Shown here: positions 17,095-26,411 of the stretch, one piece after another
Position numbering within the stretch: the first letter of the stretch is position 1
How the letters are laid out: each line of letters opens with the position of its first letter
Assembly: GCF_003390375.1 (NCBI RefSeq)
Contig: NZ_QUOT01000001.1
Location: 3,224,001-3,288,000, forward strand
Direction: 5' to 3'
Length of the DNA stretch: 64,000 nt
Source: Thalassotalea euphylliae
GTDB taxonomy: Bacteria; Pseudomonadota; Gammaproteobacteria; Enterobacterales; Alteromonadaceae
Made by a program: the position numbers and the translations under genes
Notes under the pieces: generated by a model
What the model was told of the DNA's origin: nothing
Databases searched by the model: none
What the model saw: the letters and a program-made list of their open reading frames with translations, nothing else

Positions 17095-18603
17095 TTACTC
17101 GCCTTGCTCTGCACCACTTTTGTTTAGTAAAAACTGGGTTAGCATGCTAACCGGGCGACCTGTTGAGCCTTTGTCTTTACCGCCGCTGCGCCATGCTGTA
17201 CCTGCTATATCTAAATGCGCCCAATGGTACTTCTTAGTAAATTTAGCTAAGAAACAACCAGCAGTAATGGCACCTGCCGCACGACCACCTAAGTTAGTGA
17301 AATCGGCAAACGGGCTTTCTAATTGCTCGTGGTAGTCATCCCATAACGGTAAACGCCATGCGCGATCGCCACTTTGATCAGACGCGTTTAGTAACTCATG
17401 TGCTAATGGGTTATGGGTACTCATTAGGCCGGTTGCATGTTTACCTAGCGCAACTACACAAGCGCCAGTTAAGGTTGCCACGTCAATCACCGCTTCTGGT
17501 TCAAAGCGTTCTACGTAAGTTAATGCATCACATAGCACCAAGCGGCCTTCGGCATCAGTGTTTAACACTTCAACTGTTTGACCTGACATTGTCGTTAAAA
17601 TATCACCTGGGCGATAAGCATTGGCATCAGGCATATTTTCACAGCCAGCCAATACACCAATGACGTTAATTGGTAGGTCTAATTCCGCTAGTGAATGCAT
17701 TGCACCTAACACGCCAGCTGCGCCGCCCATGTCGTATTTCATTTCATCCATGGCTTCGCCAGGCTTAATTGAAATACCACCAGAATCAAAGGTTAAACCT
17801 TTGCCGACTAGCACAATGGGGGCTTGATCTTCATCACCACCTTGATATTTGATGATACTCATCATGGATTCATTCGCCGAACCGCGACCAACGGCAAGGT
17901 AAGAACCCATGCCTAGCTCTTCCATTTGTTTCTCACCAACAACTTCGGTGGTTACTTTGTCGTAGTCGTTCGCTAAGATATTAGCTTGCTCGGCAAGGTA
18001 AGCTGGGTTGCAGATATTTGGTGGCATGTTAGCCACATTTTTACAGGTATTGATACCTTCGGCGACACCTAAACCGTGCGTAATGGCTCGTTCACCAATT
18101 GGCAATTCGCGGCGCGTTGGTACGTTGAAAACAATTTTACGCAATGGGCGGCGAGGCTCTTCTTTGCGCGTTTTTAAGCTGTTAAAGCTGTATAGGCAGT
18201 CTTGTGTTGCTTCAACAGCTTGGCGCACTTTCCAGTAGGTATCGCGGCCCTTAACATGTAACTCAGATAAGAAACATACAGCTTCCATTGAACCTGTTTC
18301 ATTTAAGGTGTTAATCGTTTTACTGATAATTTGACGGTATTGACGTTCGTCTAATTCACGCTCTTTACCACAACCAACAAGTAGCACGCGCTCACTTAGA
18401 ATATTTGGCACGTGATGTAGTAAAAGCATTTGGCCTGACTTACCTTCTAAGTCACCGCGGCGCAGTAAGTTACTAATGTAACCTTCACTAATTTCGTCTA
18501 GTTGTTCAGCAGTAGCAGATAAACGGCGAGGTTCAAAAACGCCAACAACAATACAGGCGCTGCGTTGTTTTTCTGGGCTACCACTTTTTACACTAAATTC
18601 CAT
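17095..18603 (-). CDS. pepA: Leucyl aminopeptidase PepA (M17)
   Basis: 502 residues; manganese/zinc aminopeptidase and, in E. coli, also a DNA-binding protein acting in carAB control and Xer recombination. It carries the M17 signature NTDAEGRL near residue 340-347, the metal-binding GKGLTFDSGGISIKPG and the DIAGTAWRS ending. I chose the ATG at 18603 because MEFSVKSGSPEKQRSA is identical in pattern to E. coli PepA; ten extra upstream codons are unlikely. Divergent from lptF. Confidence 0.97.
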   Translation of the reverse strand: MEFSVKSGSPEKQRSACIVVGVFEPRRLSATAEQLDEISEGYISNLLRRGDLEGKSGQMLLLHHVPNILSERVLLVGCGKERELDERQYRQIISKTINTLNETGSMEAVCFLSELHVKGRDTYWKVRQAVEATQDCLYSFNSLKTRKEEPRRPLRKIVFNVPTRRELPIGERAITHGLGVAEGINTCKNVANMPPNICNPAYLAEQANILANDYDKVTTEVVGEKQMEELGMGSYLAVGRGSANESMMSIIKYQGGDEDQAPIVLVGKGLTFDSGGISIKPGEAMDEMKYDMGGAAGVLGAMHSLAELDLPINVIGVLAGCENMPDANAYRPGDILTTMSGQTVEVLNTDAEGRLVLCDALTYVERFEPEAVIDVATLTGACVVALGKHATGLMSTHNPLAHELLNASDQSGDRAWRLPLWDDYHEQLESPFADFTNLGGRAAGAITAGCFLAKFTKKYHWAHLDIAGTAWRSGGKDKGSTGRPVSMLTQFLLNKSGAEQGE

Positions 18604-18935
18604 GAATTCTCCTACTGGATTGCTTGCGTGCAATTATCTTTTTGGTGCGAAACTGTATTTCACTTGTATTTACCCGTCTCTGACCTCAACAAATCAGCCA
18701 AACAAAGCGTTGGATCTCTCGTTTAGCGACAGATAAACTAGCTAAAATATCTAATTAACCTATTAGGTTACTATCAATTAGATAGGGCTAAGGGCTATAA
18801 TTATAGCCACATTCAACGGGTTTGCTACGCGCAAGTACGTTCAATTATGTATAAAAATAGCAATTTTACTTAAAAATTGCGCCATTGTCAGAAAAAAACT
18901 AAGTTTTTAATCATGGTTATCGATTTGAGGTTTAA
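18604..18935. promoter_or_regulatory. pepA/lptF divergent region with nested palindromes
   Basis: 332 bases without a gene. Symmetric elements: outer arms TATCTAATT (18748-18756) and AATTAGATA (18776-18784), between them TAACCTATTAGGTTA (18756-18770), and the perfect 16-base palindrome GGCTATAATTATAGCC (18793-18808). The last contains TATAAT on both strands, so it could supply -10 boxes in both directions, though I find no good -35 partner. Confidence 0.5.
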
Positions 18936-20114
18936 GTGATTGTATTTCGTTATCTATTAAAGGAAGTGGCTAAAGCGCAGCTTGCTGTTTTCTTTGTGTT
19001 GATGACCATTTTTATAAGTCAGAAATTTGTTCGTGTGCTTGATGACGCCTCTGAAGGGGGGATTCCCGGTCATCTGGTGATGGTGTTTATTGGCCTCAAA
19101 ATGCCTGATTTAGCGGGCATGTTGTTGCCATTGAGCTTATTCCTCGGCGTTTTGCTCGCTTATGGGCGCATCTATGCTGACAGTGAAATGACGGTATTGC
19201 ACGCATGCGGGGTCAGCGAATGGTATGTGGTGCGAGTCACACTCGTACTCAGTTTAATTACCGCGATATTTACCGGCATATTTACACTGTACCTTGCACC
19301 TATGGCGGCAGAATATGAGTATCAAGTAAAAGAAAGGCTGGCGGCCGATTCCGGCATCAGTGCTATGGTCGCGGGGCGTTTTCAAAAAACGGGCAACGAT
19401 AAAGCGGTGGTGTTTATCCACGATAAAGACAGAGCCGATAGCTCGCTCAACAAAGTATTTGTCGCGCAATTGCCGAGTGAAGCGGGTGGCGTTGAAAGCG
19501 TGATTAATTCCAGCCTAGTTTACGCTGATAAAGGTCGAGTCGTTGAAGAAGAATCAGGCTCACAGCGTTTGGTACTAGAAGATGGCACACGTTATCAAAG
19601 CGATATTAATTCCGGCGAGTTTCGCGCTGTAGCTTTTGATAAATACTACATTCAAATTCAAGATCAAAAAGTTGAACATAAACGTCGAAAAATCAGTGCA
19701 ATTGCCACCGAAGATTTACTGTTAGATGACTCGCAAGATGCGCAAGCCGCGATACAGTGGCGTTTAGCCTTTCCACTCGCTTGTATTATTTTAACCTTAG
19801 TTGCAGTGCCGTTGTCTGTGGTCAATCCAAGACAAGGCAAATTCGCTAAATTGTTGCCTGCACTGCTTTTATTCCTCGCCTACTTCTTGTTATTAACGGC
19901 AATGCGCTCTGGTGTTGAAGGCAACGCGCTACCTTATTATGTCGGGCTCTGGCCTGTGCACCTGATAGCTTTGGCGCTTGGTGCGAGTTTATTAATACAA
20001 AGTAGAACTAGTGGCTTGCGCTTAAAAGCTAGATTACCCAAACGAGCCAGAAATAGAAGAGCCAGCGACGTTAAATCAACCGCTCAATCTGAGCTAGAGC
20101 GGAGGCAACAATAA
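18936..20114 (+). CDS. lptF: LPS export permease LptF
   Basis: 392 residues. With LptG and the ATPase LptB it extracts lipopolysaccharide from the inner membrane and pushes it onto LptC. Membrane helices lie at about 12-32, 60-80 and 100-120, then a periplasmic beta-jellyroll domain (about 130-265), three more helices and a basic tail. GTG start with GAGG five bases before. The stop overlaps the lptG start by one base (TAATG). Confidence 0.96.
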   Translation: MIVFRYLLKEVAKAQLAVFFVLMTIFISQKFVRVLDDASEGGIPGHLVMVFIGLKMPDLAGMLLPLSLFLGVLLAYGRIYADSEMTVLHACGVSEWYVVRVTLVLSLITAIFTGIFTLYLAPMAAEYEYQVKERLAADSGISAMVAGRFQKTGNDKAVVFIHDKDRADSSLNKVFVAQLPSEAGGVESVINSSLVYADKGRVVEEESGSQRLVLEDGTRYQSDINSGEFRAVAFDKYYIQIQDQKVEHKRRKISAIATEDLLLDDSQDAQAAIQWRLAFPLACIILTLVAVPLSVVNPRQGKFAKLLPALLLFLAYFLLLTAMRSGVEGNALPYYVGLWPVHLIALALGASLLIQSRTSGLRLKARLPKRARNRRASDVKSTAQSELERRQQ

Positions 20115-21178
20115 TGCGTATTTTAGATGCTTATATCGGCCGTGTTATTGCTTCAACCACTTTTATTACGCTTATGGTATTTGTCAGTGTCAGTGGCATT
20201 ATCAAGTTTGTTGAGCAAATGGGCGATGTTGGTCGTGGTAATTACGAACTAGCGCATGCTGCGCTTTATGTTTTATATGCGGTACCACGTGATATCGAGA
20301 TTTTCTTCCCAATGGCGGCGCTGATTGGTGGCTTGATTGGCATTGGTATGCTGGCGAGCAATAGTGAGCTGGTGGTAATGCAAGCTGCAGGCTTATCAAA
20401 ACTTACTATTGTTAAATCGGCAATGAAAACAGCAGTGCTGTTAATTTTAGTGTCAATGGCGGTAGGTGAGTGGTTAGCGCCAGCAGGTGAGGCGTCAGCA
20501 CGAGAACTTAGAGCGCAAGCCATCTCGGGTGGTAGCCTGATCTCCTCGAAAAATGGTGTTTGGGCGAAAGATGGCGATTACTTTGTTCATATTACGGAAG
20601 TAGAAGATCAAGGCACACTAAACAAGGTGCAAGTCTATCGCTTTGATGAGTCATTAAAGCTAGAAAGTTGGCTATCGGCAGATTCAGCAACGTTTGCAGA
20701 CGGTGCTTGGCAACTTAGCAATGTTAAAGATACGAAAGTCACCGACCGCGCAGTATTAGAAGAAACGTATGAAACGTTGGCGTGGCAGTCGAGCTTAACG
20801 CCGGAAAAACTTGGTGTGGTAACAGTTAAACCAGAGTCGCTGTCGGTACAGGGCTTGGTTAGCTACTTAGAGTACCTTTCACAAAACGAACAAGATCAAA
20901 GTCGTTACTTGTTAGCATTTTGGCGAAAATTGGTTCAGCCATTAACCGTTGCGGTCATGCTCTTGGTTGCTTTGTCGTTTATCTTTGGCCCATTGCGCTC
21001 AGTATCGATGGGCGCGCGCATCATGATGGGGGTATTGACAGGCTTGTTGTTTCACATCACCAACCAAGTGTTTGGTAGTTTAAGCTTGGTATATCAGTTG
21101 CCGCCCATTATTGGGGCGGTTATGCCAAGCATCTTGTTTGTCAGTGTCGCGCTGTTCTTGATGAAGCGAAAGGCATAA
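20114..21178 (+). CDS. lptG: LPS export permease LptG
   Basis: 354 residues with the same layout as LptF: helices near 11-33, 62-85 and 100-121, a periplasmic jellyroll domain (about 130-260) and helices to the end. The cytoplasmic coupling segment ASNSELVVMQAAGLSKL (about residues 78-94) is typical of LptG. Translationally coupled to lptF; followed by a terminator. Opposite pepA-holC-valS as in E. coli. Confidence 0.96.
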   Translation: MRILDAYIGRVIASTTFITLMVFVSVSGIIKFVEQMGDVGRGNYELAHAALYVLYAVPRDIEIFFPMAALIGGLIGIGMLASNSELVVMQAAGLSKLTIVKSAMKTAVLLILVSMAVGEWLAPAGEASARELRAQAISGGSLISSKNGVWAKDGDYFVHITEVEDQGTLNKVQVYRFDESLKLESWLSADSATFADGAWQLSNVKDTKVTDRAVLEETYETLAWQSSLTPEKLGVVTVKPESLSVQGLVSYLEYLSQNEQDQSRYLLAFWRKLVQPLTVAVMLLVALSFIFGPLRSVSMGARIMMGVLTGLLFHITNQVFGSLSLVYQLPPIIGAVMPSILFVSVALFLMKRKA

Positions 21179-21210
21179 AGCAAAATCGACAAACCAAAAC
21201 CGATAAATCA

Positions 21211-21238
21211 AAAAAGCAGCTATTTAGCTGCTCTTTTG
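21211..21238 (+). terminator. Terminator of lptFG
   Basis: Stem AAAAGCAGCTA / TAGCTGCTCTTTT with an imperfect T tract, 35 bases after lptG. Confidence 0.75.
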
Positions 21239-21320
21239 GTTTTTATTCGATATTCAATAGTCTTTCTTTAATACACTTTCTTAAGCACTCGCTATTTTAC
21301 ACTCTTTGTTCAGTTTTGGT

Positions 21321-21854
21321 TTAACGTCTTGGCTCATTGGCGGCAAGTGATAAAACAACAACTTCGGTATTGGTTAGTTTATCTTGCAGGCTTTGCTTAT
21401 TCTTTCTATCAAATAGCACTAAGAAATTCCCCAAACCCAAAAGTGTTGGTAACAAGCGTTTTAAGCCTGTTTTTTTATCGATAACACTGCCGTCTAAATT
21501 CTGTACTCGCAGTCGCCATGCTTTCATACCAATAGTCTGACCGTTACGTGCCCAAAAATAAATGAAGAAAAAGGCGACCCAGCCAATGCCCCAACCATCC
21601 ACTAATATTCGATAAACGATAGAGCTCTCTTTAACATCAATTAGGTGATCATATCCTGCTGTATCTACCAAGCCGATATTGGCAGCCAAGGCGAAAAGTC
21701 CAAAGCCTATGGCACCCGCGACCATATAAACCGCAATTGCGATTAATGCATCGTAAACCCAAGAGCCAAAACGACGGAAAAAGCCCGCGCGAGGAAATTC
21801 GGTATAACGGACAAAAGTAGTATCTTCTTGTTTAGCCGTTTCTTGTTTAGCCAT
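21321..21854 (-). CDS. RDD-family membrane protein
   Basis: 177 residues. The family's marker pattern is seen: R-x-x-S-W/F-x-x-D near the first helix (FRRFGSWVYDALIAI), a second helix at about 88-105, then RNGQTIGMKAWRLRV and a cytoplasmic end with QSLQDKLTNTEVV. Family members are small inner-membrane proteins, some linked to Na+/H+ exchange, most without known role. The N terminus has the short repeat AKQETAKQE. It lies convergent with lptG, as RDD genes do in several gammaproteobacteria. Confidence 0.88.
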   Translation of the reverse strand: MAKQETAKQEDTTFVRYTEFPRAGFFRRFGSWVYDALIAIAVYMVAGAIGFGLFALAANIGLVDTAGYDHLIDVKESSIVYRILVDGWGIGWVAFFFIYFWARNGQTIGMKAWRLRVQNLDGSVIDKKTGLKRLLPTLLGLGNFLVLFDRKNKQSLQDKLTNTEVVVLSLAANEPRR

Positions 21855-22038
21855 AGGGAAGTGAGCTTGGTAAATTCGGATTACATTGAGGGGCTAGTAT
21901 ACAGCGCTCTAGTTCACAAACCCAAGCTTAAGTTACGTGGGGAAGGTGGCACGCTTATCTCACAGCTTAAGTAAAACAGGATTTATATACCATTCGCATA
22001 ATTAATCGCCACTTAGTCTTATTTACGAATAAAAAGGA

Positions 22039-22066
22039 TTGATTCATTAAGATCTTTTCGTATAAT
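22039..22066 (+). promoter_or_regulatory. Promoter of tRNA-Leu
   Basis: TTGATT (22039-22044) and a perfect TATAAT (22061-22066), 16 bases apart, 39 bases before the tRNA. Confidence 0.75.
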
Positions 22067-22104
22067 GCCAAGCACTTTCGTTAGTCAACGAAACGACACG
22101 TGTT

Positions 22105-22191
22105 GCCGGAGTGGTGGAATTGGTAGACACGACGGATTCAAAATCCGTTGCCTTTGCGGGCGTGCCGGTTCAAGTCCGGCCTCCGGTACCA
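22105..22191 (+). tRNA. tRNA-Leu (anticodon CAA)
   Basis: 87 bases including an encoded CCA. The acceptor arms GCCGGAG and CTCCGGT pair with a G-U at the first position; D-loop GGTAGACACG; anticodon stem ACGGA/TCCGT around TTCAAAA gives CAA, reading UUG; a long variable arm (GCCTTTGCGGGC) marks a class II tRNA; the T-arm holds GGTTCAAGTCC. No integrase or other integration trace is next to it. Confidence 0.97.
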
Positions 22192-22216
22192 TTTTCTCTA
22201 AAAGAGAAAACTAATA

Positions 22217-22241
22217 AACCTGCTTAATGCAGGTTTTTTTT
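22217..22241 (+). terminator. Terminator of tRNA-Leu
   Basis: Stem AACCTGC / GCAGGTT around TTAAT with eight T residues. Another hairpin, TTTTCTCT-AAA-AGAGAAAA, lies at 22193-22210 between the tRNA and this terminator. Confidence 0.88.
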
Positions 22242-22410
22242 GTTTCTACTGTCTGTAAAAGCTCAAATTTCGCATCTACTTCAAGCTCCAATCCTATGTT
22301 TGTGCAACTAACTTGATAACACTCGCCAATACGTCTTTGTGTTATTTCACTGATATTAAAGCATGTTATTTTCAGTGTTCGAGGTTGTGCCGAAACTAGC
22401 GTATTGTTCG

Positions 22411-23352
22411 TTAGTTTCTGGCATTACAATAGTGCGCCATATAAGCGTTAAAAATTAACTCGTCGAGCGATTGCTTCCCGTCATCTTCGGCCAAACCACA
22501 AATCACTTCAATATTACTAATACGCTTTTGGTGTAAGTTGTTGTTAACAAGGGTTGATATTTGTTGAGCTGTGCTAGTTAAAGAATTCATTGAACAATTT
22601 GAAAACAGGCCAACAAAGCCAGATTCTTCATATCGGGCAATAACATCTGAGCCAGTAGAGCTTAATTTCAAAGAATTGACAACAATCTTAAGGATCGTTG
22701 TATAGCTATCGGGTTTTAAATCCTTTAACCCTGCTAAACCTTTTACATAAAAGTACATCACGGCTAGCGGGATATCAGCATCTCGGCAAATTTTTTGACC
22801 AATTGTGGCTATTTGATTAAACCCATCATGATTAAGCAACTGGCTTTCAAGGCAATATGCTTTGCCATTTCGGGCGGCAAGCTCAAGTTCTACAATAGCG
22901 GCGATTTGTTTTAACTGCCGCTGTGAGGCTAAATTAAATTCTCTCGGCTTATTGTCGATTAAACACAGTGAGCCAATATTGAACCCTTCAGGAGATCTTA
23001 TTGGTTGAGCGGCGTAAAACCTGATATCAGGTTTGCTCAATACAAACGGATTTTCTGCAAAGCGCTTGTCTTTTAATGTGTCTTGTACGACAAAGCTTTC
23101 TTCTTGAAGAATGGCGTGCGCACAAAAAGAATCATTGCGGTGCGATTCTTTTGCATCTAATCCTATTCGTGACTTATACCAAGTTCGTTTGCTATCAACG
23201 ATGGAGAAGAGTGCAATAGGGACACCAAAGAGTTGTGAAACAAATTGGGTCAAACGGTCATATTTATCTTCAGGGGCTGTGTCTAAAATATTCAGCTTTT
23301 TAAGCGACGCTATTCGGCTTCTTTCATTAGCTGAAATTGGGGGGTTGAGCAT
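22411..23352 (-). CDS. GAF-domain protein with degenerate GGDEF domain
   Basis: 313 residues from the ATG at 23352 (an in-frame start 16 codons upstream is less likely, since MLNPPISANERSR with a following LNILDTAPED is the usual start of this GAF class). The GAF domain covers about 30-165, with the markers DSFCAHAI, RFYAAQPI and IGSLCLID. Residues about 175-313 keep the outline of a GGDEF fold, but the signature is replaced by R-Y-E-E-S-G-F-V-G, so no cyclase activity is expected. Probably a sensor or binding protein. Its partner is unknown. Confidence 0.75.
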   Translation of the reverse strand: MLNPPISANERSRIASLKKLNILDTAPEDKYDRLTQFVSQLFGVPIALFSIVDSKRTWYKSRIGLDAKESHRNDSFCAHAILQEESFVVQDTLKDKRFAENPFVLSKPDIRFYAAQPIRSPEGFNIGSLCLIDNKPREFNLASQRQLKQIAAIVELELAARNGKAYCLESQLLNHDGFNQIATIGQKICRDADIPLAVMYFYVKGLAGLKDLKPDSYTTILKIVVNSLKLSSTGSDVIARYEESGFVGLFSNCSMNSLTSTAQQISTLVNNNLHQKRISNIEVICGLAEDDGKQSLDELIFNAYMAHYCNARN

Positions 23353-23794
23353 GGCTATAAACTCTAAATAAGCCCGAAATTTTCCGCAATTGTAGAGCAA
23401 GGTTGTCAGTATGCAATATCAAGCTGCTCAATTCACAAGCAAACGAAATAACTTTTTTTCGAATATTTATTTTATGTGAAATTTTAGTAAACAATTGTTT
23501 GAAAATTTGTTTAGTCATGCTCGATTATTTTCTAGATATAGAAAACCATCTTGCCACTGTTTAATTCAAGCAATCGCAAAGATGTTTAAATGTTATTGCA
23601 CGAATCACGAAACTATTCGTAATTTGTTAGTCCATCTAGTTCTAAATACATGTGGTCAACCAATGATAAAATAATAACATTACTTGATCGCTCCTTTCTG
23701 TGTCATCAACAACTGCCGGTCAAGTGCCATTTATCAACGTTAACTAGCGCGTTAGCGTTTCACATTTATTCCCAGACTTTTTCTAGGTAGTGTT
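23353..23794. other. Divergent gap upstream of the TonB-dependent receptor
   Basis: 442 A+T-rich bases without a gene. It holds a perfect palindrome AAACAATTGTTT at 23489-23500 and an inverted repeat ACGAAT-N9-ATTCGT at 23600-23620, either of which might bind a regulator of the receptor gene. I see no TPP or cobalamin riboswitch elements. Confidence 0.45.
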
Positions 23795-26344
23795 ATGACT
23801 TACTTTAAGCCTTCTGTTATTGCTATGGCTATTGCAACCGCAGCATCTGCTGGCAGTGTTGCGACAAGTGTTGCATTTGCTGAAACAGTAAATGAACAAG
23901 AAATTGAAAAAATAAGCATTATTGGTTCTCGCCGTTTAGGGCGCAGTATTGAAGACAGCCCTGTGCCTATCGATATTCTGGACGCTGATACGCTGGCAGG
24001 CACTGGCCTAACGGAAACTAACCAGCTGTTAAATACACTATTACCTAGCTTTAATTTCCCTCAGCCTTCATTGACTGATGGCACCGATCATGTGCGTCCC
24101 GCTCAACTGCGCGGCTTAGCGCCAGATCACACGCTAGTATTGATCAATGGTAAGCGCCGTCATACCAGTGCTTTATTGAACTTAGGTGGCTCAGCCGGCC
24201 GTGGCTCTTCGGCGGTTGATTTAAATGCGATTCCTGTGAATGCCATTGAGCGTATCGAAGTACTGCGTGACGGTGCGGCAGCACAGTATGGTTCTGACGC
24301 GATTGCTGGTGTGATCAACATTGTACTGAAAAACGCATCAAGTGGCGGTGAAGTGTCAGTTACTTACGGTGGTAATGTTACTGAAATGGAAGGAGTGCCA
24401 AATTTAGAAGGTGTTAGTGTTGGTGAAGACGGTAACTTGGCCTTTGAAACCGGTGGTGACCGCGATGTTACAGACGGACAAACGTTAACACTGCGTGCTA
24501 ATTCTGGTTTTGCTTTAGGTGAAGACGGTTTTGTTAATGTCTCACTGGAATATCGCGATCGTAACACCGCCAACCGCGCTGACTTTGACCCGCGCGAAAA
24601 TTACGAGCGCCAAGCAGATGGTTCATTGGACCCTAGAGAACTAACGATTAACCGTTACAACCATACCTTTGGAAATGGTGAAGTAGAAGATATCGCGGTT
24701 TTTGTTAATGCCGGCTACTACCTTGATGAAGATACTGAGCTTTACGCCTTTGGCTCATACAGTGGCCGAGAAGGTGAAAGTGGTGGTTTCTATCGCCGTG
24801 CCAAAGACAGCCGCAATGTTAAAGCTATTTACCCTGACGGCTTTGCGCCACGTATTACTTCAAAAATTAATGACTATTCATTAGCCGCAGGCGTCAAAGG
24901 CTATGTATTAGAAGAATGGAACTACGATGTTTCTGCTGTTTATGGCCGCGATCAGTTCCAATTTGGCGTCGAAAATAGCTTAAATACGTCATTGGGTGCC
25001 CAGAGCCCAACTGATTTTGATGCCGGTAGTTTGATTTACGATCAGCTTACACTAAACGCTGATTTTAGCCGTGTATTTGACTCAGCCTTATTTGAAAATG
25101 GTTTGAACGTAGCGTTTGGTGTCGAATATCGCCACGAAAGTTACGAAATTGAAGCGGGTGAGCCAGCCTCGTATCAGCGCGGTGAGTTTGGCCGTGGCGG
25201 TGCCGTGCGCACCTCAGATAGTGATGCTTTTGGCGCGGCTGGTTCGCAAGTATTTGTTGGCTTTAGCCCAGTATCTGCAGGCGACAATAGCCGCCATAAT
25301 GTTAGTGCCTACATCGACTTAGAAACTGATATTACTGATTTTTGGAACATGACTGTTGCTGCGCGTTACGAAGACTACTCAGATTTTGGCTCAACGTTAA
25401 ACGGCAAAATAGCTAACCGCTTTAGCTTAACCGAAGAACTTGCTTTGCGTTTATCAGCATCAACAGGTTTTAGAGCGCCATCATTGCAGCAGCAGTTTTT
25501 TACCAATATTCAGACCACGTTTGTCGATTCTGTACCAGTAGAAACGGGCACCTTTGCACCGGGCAGTGATGTTGCTAAAGCACTAGGCTCGCCGGGCTTA
25601 GACGCAGAAGAGTCTGTAAGCATCGCTGGCGGCATTACGTGGACACCAGTGGCTGAGCTTAGCTTATCAATCGATGCTTACCGCATTGATATTGATGATC
25701 GTATTGTTTTATCAAATAACCTTTCAGGCCCAGGTATTGAAAGCTTGTTGGCAGGAACAGGTGCTACGCGTGCACGTTTCTTCCTAAACGCCATAGATAG
25801 CCGCACTGAAGGTGTTGATGTGGTCGCGACTTATTCGTTAGATCTAAACACTTACGGCAACGTGCTGTTTAACGCAGGTTATAACTATAACGATAATGAA
25901 GTGACCAACATTATTGAGCCACCAGCGGCACTACAAGGTGCTGGTGTTGACCAAGGTAACTTATTCTCAGGCACAGAAATTTTGCGCTTTGAAGTGGGCT
26001 CGCCAAAAAGTAAGCTGAACTTAAGTGCGACATGGAACTTTGATGATGTTAAGGCAACGTTGCGCACCACTCGCTACGGTGAAACGCAAGACCCATCAAT
26101 TAACCCTGCGCGTAATGAAGTGATCCCTACCGAATGGGTTACAGACATTGATGTCGCTTACCAATTAACTGATGGCTTATCGTTGAGTGTCGGCGCGAAC
26201 AATGTATTCGATCAATACCCAGATGCAAGCCGTAACTTGATTGACGATGTGACCACCTTTACTCGTATTTTCGCTTATTCTCCGTTTGCGCCATATGGTT
26301 TCACAGGCCGATTTGTTTACGGAAAAGTTAGCTACTCGTTCTAA
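23795..26344 (+). CDS. TonB-dependent outer-membrane receptor
   Basis: 849 residues. Signal peptide (cleavage about A-F-A|E at 29), TonB-box-like EKISIIG, plug domain with LVLINGKRRHTSAL and IERIEVLRDGAAAQYGSDAIAGVINIVLK, then a 22-strand type barrel with the C-terminal end K-V-S-Y-S-F. Such receptors import iron chelates, cobalamin, glycans or peptides using TonB energy. This subclass (G-S-D-A-I-A-G-V-I-N-I-V-L-K with a long barrel) is abundant in marine gammaproteobacteria. No linked degradation or siderophore genes reveal the substrate. A strong terminator follows. Confidence 0.95.
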   Translation: MTYFKPSVIAMAIATAASAGSVATSVAFAETVNEQEIEKISIIGSRRLGRSIEDSPVPIDILDADTLAGTGLTETNQLLNTLLPSFNFPQPSLTDGTDHVRPAQLRGLAPDHTLVLINGKRRHTSALLNLGGSAGRGSSAVDLNAIPVNAIERIEVLRDGAAAQYGSDAIAGVINIVLKNASSGGEVSVTYGGNVTEMEGVPNLEGVSVGEDGNLAFETGGDRDVTDGQTLTLRANSGFALGEDGFVNVSLEYRDRNTANRADFDPRENYERQADGSLDPRELTINRYNHTFGNGEVEDIAVFVNAGYYLDEDTELYAFGSYSGREGESGGFYRRAKDSRNVKAIYPDGFAPRITSKINDYSLAAGVKGYVLEEWNYDVSAVYGRDQFQFGVENSLNTSLGAQSPTDFDAGSLIYDQLTLNADFSRVFDSALFENGLNVAFGVEYRHESYEIEAGEPASYQRGEFGRGGAVRTSDSDAFGAAGSQVFVGFSPVSAGDNSRHNVSAYIDLETDITDFWNMTVAARYEDYSDFGSTLNGKIANRFSLTEELALRLSASTGFRAPSLQQQFFTNIQTTFVDSVPVETGTFAPGSDVAKALGSPGLDAEESVSIAGGITWTPVAELSLSIDAYRIDIDDRIVLSNNLSGPGIESLLAGTGATRARFFLNAIDSRTEGVDVVATYSLDLNTYGNVLFNAGYNYNDNEVTNIIEPPAALQGAGVDQGNLFSGTEILRFEVGSPKSKLNLSATWNFDDVKATLRTTRYGETQDPSINPARNEVIPTEWVTDIDVAYQLTDGLSLSVGANNVFDQYPDASRNLIDDVTTFTRIFAYSPFAPYGFTGRFVYGKVSYSF

Positions 26345-26372
26345 TAGCTACTACTAACGTTTGAACTAAGTG

Positions 26373-26411
26373 AAAGCCCCAAAGTTTTAGAAACTTTTGG
26401 GGCTTTTTTAT
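26373..26411 (+). terminator. Terminator of the TonB-dependent receptor gene
   Basis: Long stem AAAGCCCCAAAAGTTT-type: arms AAAGCCCCAAAGTTT and AAACTTTTGGGGCTTT around TAG, followed by five T residues. The stop codon of the convergent gene lies in its T tract. Confidence 0.88.

Noticed and set aside
22105..22191. tRNA-Leu as an integration site of a mobile element
   Set aside because: No integrase gene and no repeated tRNA 3' end found in the following sequence.
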